DNA of 64,000 nt, taken from contig CM059587.1 in NCBI GenBank assembly GCA_030407085.1, positions 41,762,501-41,826,500 of the forward strand, in the 5' to 3' direction. Below, one piece after another: positions 59,774 through 64,000 of the stretch. Each line of letters begins with the position of its first letter. Position 1 is the stretch's first letter. Source of the stretch: Trichopria drosophilae (taxonomy: Eukaryota; Arthropoda; Insecta; Hymenoptera; Diapriidae). Position numbers and translations under genes: made by a program. The notes below the pieces were generated by a model. That model saw only the letters and a program-made list of their open reading frames with translations. It ran no database searches and had not been told where the DNA came from.

Positions 59774-60058
59774 TGCATTAAACGATTTTTTTTCGATAGC
59801 GCATGAAATTGTGTTAAAGCGATGCATGCAATTTTAATTGTTACAAATTTATAACCAATCTCAATATAAAAACCGCTTCAGATTACTTTATATTGTTTCC
59901 ATGAACTGTGAAAAATTAATAGAATCCCAACATTCTCATGCAGAGGCAGTTAAAATAAAATTTTTCATTTACATACACTTCAAGATTACCCGTGTTTATT
60001 ACGATGAACACCTGAAAACAGTAATGACCGACAAGAACTAATCATTGTCTTTGCACAT

Positions 60059-60071
60059 ACATCTTCAAGAT
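60059..60071 (+). repeat. Left copy of 13-bp target-site duplication
   Basis: ACATCTTCAAGAT, identical to 61851-61863, directly borders the inverted part of the LINE relic. Confidence 0.75.
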
Positions 60072-60520
60072 TTTGTTAGTTAAAGTAGAGTAAATCTGTT
60101 TTTTGCGGTGTTAGTTCTAGACAAATTTGTGCAAACTTTTTTTTTAGTATTTTTTTATAGATTTTTCCTTCGGCATCTTTTGGTAAACTTGCAGTAACAT
60201 TGGATATTTGTAGAATATAAATAAAAGGGGTCCTAGGACTTCTCCTTGTGGGACTCCCTTCTCGTGAACTCGTGAATATTTCATTCGTATATAAGGAACT
60301 TTACGAATTGAAGTTTACTTCGGAGGAAGACCAATGCTACTTAACAAGGTCAGTAAGGCATCGCAGTTTACATTGTCAAACACACTTGAAATGTCTAGAA
60401 ATGCGCCTAGAATGTGCTGTTCAGCTGTAAAGCTGTCTTCTACAAATAATGTTGGAAAAACGAGGTTCTCAATAAATTATTGTCCTTTGCAAAAGCTGAT
60501 TTGATAAGGAAGAAGAAAAT
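60072..60520 (-). pseudogene. LINE reverse transcriptase fragment (inverted)
   Basis: Read on the minus strand from about 60520: NFLLPYQISFCKG (the Q-x-GFRKG position), then GAFLDISSVFDNVNCDALLT, the motif with the first catalytic aspartate. A stop and a frame change follow, then GVPQGEVLGPLLF. After another frame change come YILQISNVTASLPKDAE and CLELTPQKTDLLYFN, the motif after the palm. The FADD box between them has been deleted. Stops and frameshifts make it inactive. The motif spacing is that of I/R1-type LINE polymerases. Confidence 0.72.
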
Positions 60521-60544
60521 TATTCGTTTGTAGCTACCAATATT

Positions 60545-61740
60545 TTGCTTGCCGAATGCAAACTAGAGTATCTCCAGGAAAGGACAATTTTTCTAGGCGT
60601 ATTTTGCACGTTAAAGATACTCTCCAATCAAAGTTCACTCAGTAATAAGGCTATTCGTAGTTTATATGCGAAAGAAATAAAGAAAAAAATAAAATCAAAG
60701 CGAATCCTCTTTCTCTGCATGGATGATAAAGCTATGGCATTCAGTACGGTGATTCATTCATCTAAATCTTATACTATTACGGAACTAACTATGAAACACT
60801 CTTCACGCCAATAGATGGTGACCGCAAATTCGGAATTCAGTCGAGAAACTCAGAAAACCCAAATGATAGTATAAAGCAATTCTTATATAAACTAAAGAAT
60901 GTCATTGCAATTTTTATAGATGGAGACAAAATCAAAGATGCAAAATCTGTAGGATCTACATACATATTGAATAACCTAAATTGGAAAATAAGAAAAGTTT
61001 GCACAAACTAGCATACATCTTTACAGCCGAGAGTTTGGCACTAAATGACGCATTAGACCTAGCGCTACAAGATACTAATAACATCATTTTCATATGCAGT
61101 GATTCCTTATCTATTACACACAGATCGCGATACAGACAAGTATCACAAGTAAATGTATTCACCAAATAAAGCAAAGAATTTTAGACTTCCTTAACGTAAC
61201 AAAAAACAATAGTAAAATAAAACTGATATGGATTCCAGTGGTAGATCAACTTGCCAAGGCTGATACTGAAAATGAACACAATCAAAGTATTTTTATTCCT
61301 TAATAACAAAATAAGAATTGGTATAGTTGACCGTCGATAGTAATTCCATTAGGAAATAAGACATCTTTGTATTGCGGTTTTTTTATTCCTTTCACAGATT
61401 TCCGCAAACCCTCAAAACTAATTCAAAGTAAGACATAAATTAAGAGACTTAGGCTTAATAAAAGGAAACAAATACTTTCAGTCGATTTATATGAAAAACG
61501 CCAAACCTTGGTTCCATAATACTAACTGACAACTCGACATCATTGTTACATTTAACCACTGTCGCGCAAATCATTATAATGTTGCATCGTCATTAGTCCG
61601 AATAAATATTATTGAAAACGCTCAATGTTTTTGCGGACACAAAACTCTGGATATAGCTCACATTATGTGACAATACACTAAATTCTATAAACCCACTGTT
61701 ATTAGCCAATCCCCGTGTAGCTAATGTAAAACTAATATCG
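60545..61740 (+). pseudogene. LINE RNase H and C-terminal zinc-finger fragment
   Basis: From 60898 the frame reads VIAIFIDGDKIKDAKSVGST, the first RNase H strand with its aspartate. After a frame change near 60985, AYIFTAESLALNDALDLALQ gives the glutamate helix and ICSDSLS the next aspartate. Further on, KIKLIWIPVVDQLAKADT is the last block, but its usual SHVGI-GNE loop is missing. From about 61425, LRDLGLIKGNKYFQ leads to HCRANHYNVASSLVRINIIE and CFCGHKTLDIAHIM, the C-terminal zinc-finger region. There a stop replaces the usual tryptophan, and tyrosine stands where the next cysteine is expected. The first 270 bases (60545-60814) form an open frame I cannot place. Confidence 0.72.
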
Positions 61741-61850
61741 GAATACCTATACAAAAAGGTCAACTAAAAATTTGAATGTAAAAAATAATTGTAAACCCTG
61801 ATTATGTAATATGCAACCTCATATTTAGAGGTTGATAAAGCTTAAAAAAA

Positions 61851-61863
61851 ACATCTTCAAGAT
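61851..61863 (+). repeat. Right copy of 13-bp target-site duplication
   Basis: ACATCTTCAAGAT follows the A-run that ends the LINE relic. Confidence 0.75.
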
Positions 61864-61973
61864 CAACCAGCAATGACACCACTACACCATTACAAAAAGA
61901 TTTTCGTAAAACAACAATTTTAGTCTTTCAGTAAACATGACGCTGAAATTAGCAGAGGATTCGTAGCAGAGGA

Positions 61974-64000
61974 CTAAGCGTTTGCATAGCGTTTGGGAAC
62001 ATATATTTTAGTTTAGGATTGAGATATCAATAATTTCTTTATTCATGTATAACACAATAACGAAAATTAAGATTATGCCAGAATAACATTAAATGAATAA
62101 TTTAATATTAAAATGGAATTTTATCATTACAATGGCGAAGCGCTTAATGTTTACACTCGATTTTCAGAACTCTGGTAATAAAGGCTAATAGTTTAGCCTT
62201 TACTAGTTTAGTTTTTGTTGTAAAATATTTTGATACCGAATTTCAACTTACAAAATTGCGAAGTCATCAAACAAGTGCTTACGCCGTATTACTGGTCAAA
62301 GGTATCGTTTGCACTAGATTTTTGAAATTCTGTTAGTACAGATTAATAGTTTAAACAATCAGGATGAGAATGTATTTGCAGTTTTATTCTGACGCCAATG
62401 ATACATAATTTTTAAAATTGAATTTGAACTTGCAGAATTTGAAAAATCGAGTGCAAACTATATAGTCTAGGGGCTACCTATGTTGCCGTAGCCTTTTATA
62501 TGTCCCCACATGAAACAATTTTTTTTATGTATTTTTGGCCGCTGAACACGAATTTTTTCAGTGGAATGCTCAATAGTCGTCGGTTAATTGTTTACAACAA
62601 TTTTTTTAAACAATTTAGTAATTTTGTTCTTTTTGCTCCGGAAAAAAATTTTTTCGATTTTTTTTTGGTAATTTTGAACAAAAAAAGTTCTTAGTAACTT
62701 TCACGTAGGACCCTAACTTTTCAAGATAAAAATTCCCAAACTTTAAAATACCGAAGGTTCTTTTAATCCACCTAGGCTTAAACTTTTCATCTATTACTAT
62801 ACTTAAAGTAAAAAATTCGATTTTAACATTTTTTAAATGTTTTCATAATTCTTGAGTCGATAACTTCCAGCGGTTTCGCATTGTGGATATTTCGTATACA
62901 TACTTACGAGACGGATGTACATACTTGAAGATTACACGTCGTTGCTAGTATTTTTGGCCTTCGAGTCTAACATTGTAGGATGGGATATTGTAAAGTGGTC
63001 GATTGCTCATAACAATTGTTCATAACAATTTGTTAATAACAATTTGTTTAAAACAAATCAATTGATTGTGAAATAATGTAGTAATTTTTTATTTCGGAAA
63101 AAAATGTTCACGTTTTCTGTAATTTAAGATCCTTATCAACTTATAATTTTAAATATAAATATTTATTAAGTTATTATTTAATACAATTGAATTAGGACAA
63201 CATCACGTAGTACAGATGCAGCATTTCTATACATTATCAAGCTCTACATAATTGTACTTTGCGAAAGAGATTGCGACTAAGAACGTTAACGCAACATCCA
63301 GCGACTTCATTTGAATTAGTTTTAAACATCTAGAAACATGACTGTTAAACCAGTAAAATCACGCCAATTCGAATCTTTTACTTAAAGTATAGTAATAGAA
63401 GAAAAGTTTAAGCCTATAGGTGGATTTAAAAAAAACCTTCGGTATTAGTGTGGTAGTGTGTCCAAAATGGCGAAAATCGACTTTTTTGTCATTTGGAAAT
63501 TTTTATCTCGAAAAGTTGTGGTCCTGCGGGAAAGTTACTAACGACTTTTTTTGTTTAAAATTACCCAAAAAAACTTGAAAAACTTTTTTCTCGAGCAAAA
63601 GGAGCAAAATTACTCAATTGTTTTAAAAAATTGTTATAAACAATTAACCTACCACTTTAAAGCATTCCACCCATAAAATTAGCGTTCAGCGGCCAAAAAT
63701 ACATAAAAATAACATTGTTTCAAGTGGGGACATAGGTATATAAGGCTACGGCAACATAGGTAGCTCCTACACTAATATACTTTTCACTAGTAATACGCTT
63801 TCAGTGGTTACCTACGGACTTCGCAATTGTAATGCTCAAATTCCATTTTAATATTAAATTGTTCATTTATTGTCATTAGGGCTTATTCTTCAATAATCTT
63901 AATTATCTTCATTGTGTTCTACATAATTACTCAACAAACTGATTAATTTCTGAATATTAAACAAAAATATACGTTCAGAAACGCTATGAAAACGCTTAGC
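61974..64000. mobile_element. Large foldback element reaching the right edge
   Basis: CTAAGCG at 61974-61980 pairs with CGCTTAG at 63993-63999, and the match continues inward for most of both arms. Shared blocks include TTTAATATTAAAATGGAATT, GCTACCTATGTTGCCGTAGC, GTATTTTTGGCCGCTGAACx and TACTATACTTAAAGTA. The left arm is about 850 bases and the right about 640; the left has extra sequence at 62150-62470 containing a diverged direct repeat. The middle (62830-63360) has repeated AACAATTTGTT. No transposase. The true right end may lie beyond the window. Confidence 0.65.

Larger units (their letters stand above)
60072..61850. mobile_element. LINE insertion with inverted 5' part (twin-priming structure)
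   Basis: The left part (60072 to about 60520) encodes reverse transcriptase on the minus strand. The right part (about 60545-61850) encodes RNase H and a C-terminal zinc-finger region on the plus strand and ends in a short A-run (61844-61850). Identical 13-bp sequences flank the whole. Order and orientation fit a single insertion whose 5' segment was inverted during target-primed reverse transcription. RNase H plus the C-terminal CRANHYN motif suggest an I- or R1-type LINE. Confidence 0.7.

Noticed and set aside
1..64000. tRNA or rRNA genes
   Set aside because: I saw no tRNA B-box (GGTTCGANTCC) with a matching cloverleaf and no rRNA core sequence. A covariance scan would be the proper test.

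Overview
This window looks like a piece of an insect (at least arthropod) nuclear chromosome. It is strongly AT-rich, carries no long open reading frames, and is dominated by introns and decayed transposable elements. The only host gene I can support is split into small exons with GT-AG borders and matching phases. A hymenopteran is possible from the overall look, but nothing in the sequence proves it.

Gene content. Two minus-strand exons (34088-34251, then 7901-8132) join in phase 0. Together they encode most of the first laminin-G domain of a kon-tiki/perdido (CSPG4/NG2) type transmembrane proteoglycan. They are separated by an intron of 25,955 bases. The signal-peptide exon should lie at higher coordinates; one speculative candidate with the required phase is at 53199-53262. 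The rest of the gene lies off the left edge. About 60 kb of the window is therefore intron or flank of one gene.

Repeat content, left to right: a cluster of TTACGC palindromes (1-600); small MITEs (1332-1551, 1787-2049); a piggyBac-type non-autonomous element (2745-3626); a solo LTR (5354-6161); two adjacent long-inverted-repeat (foldback) elements (9750-11398, 11477-12505), the first with nested hairpins; blocks of a dispersed GGCGGATCC repeat (15.4, 18.2, 21.2, 46.7, 56.6 kb); a decayed MULE transposon (21727-22482); further MITEs (29911, 33456, 52750, 55480, 59593); more piggyBac-type elements (31292, 53613); two copies of an element rich in CAGTACTG (35192-36170, 43820-44470); a 153-bp tandem array (45.4-46.0 kb); a Jockey-like LINE relic (47099-47990); a second LINE relic with RNase H whose 5' part is inverted, consistent with twin priming, flanked by a 13-bp target duplication (60059-61863); and a large foldback element reaching the right edge (61974-64000).

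I found no tRNA, rRNA, CRISPR array or complete protein-coding gene. No new multi-gene system is visible. The most interesting material is the density and variety of inverted-repeat elements inside one giant intron, and a family of CpG-rich foldback repeats sharing an AATAGTA-type end. All family calls come from reading the sequence, without database search.
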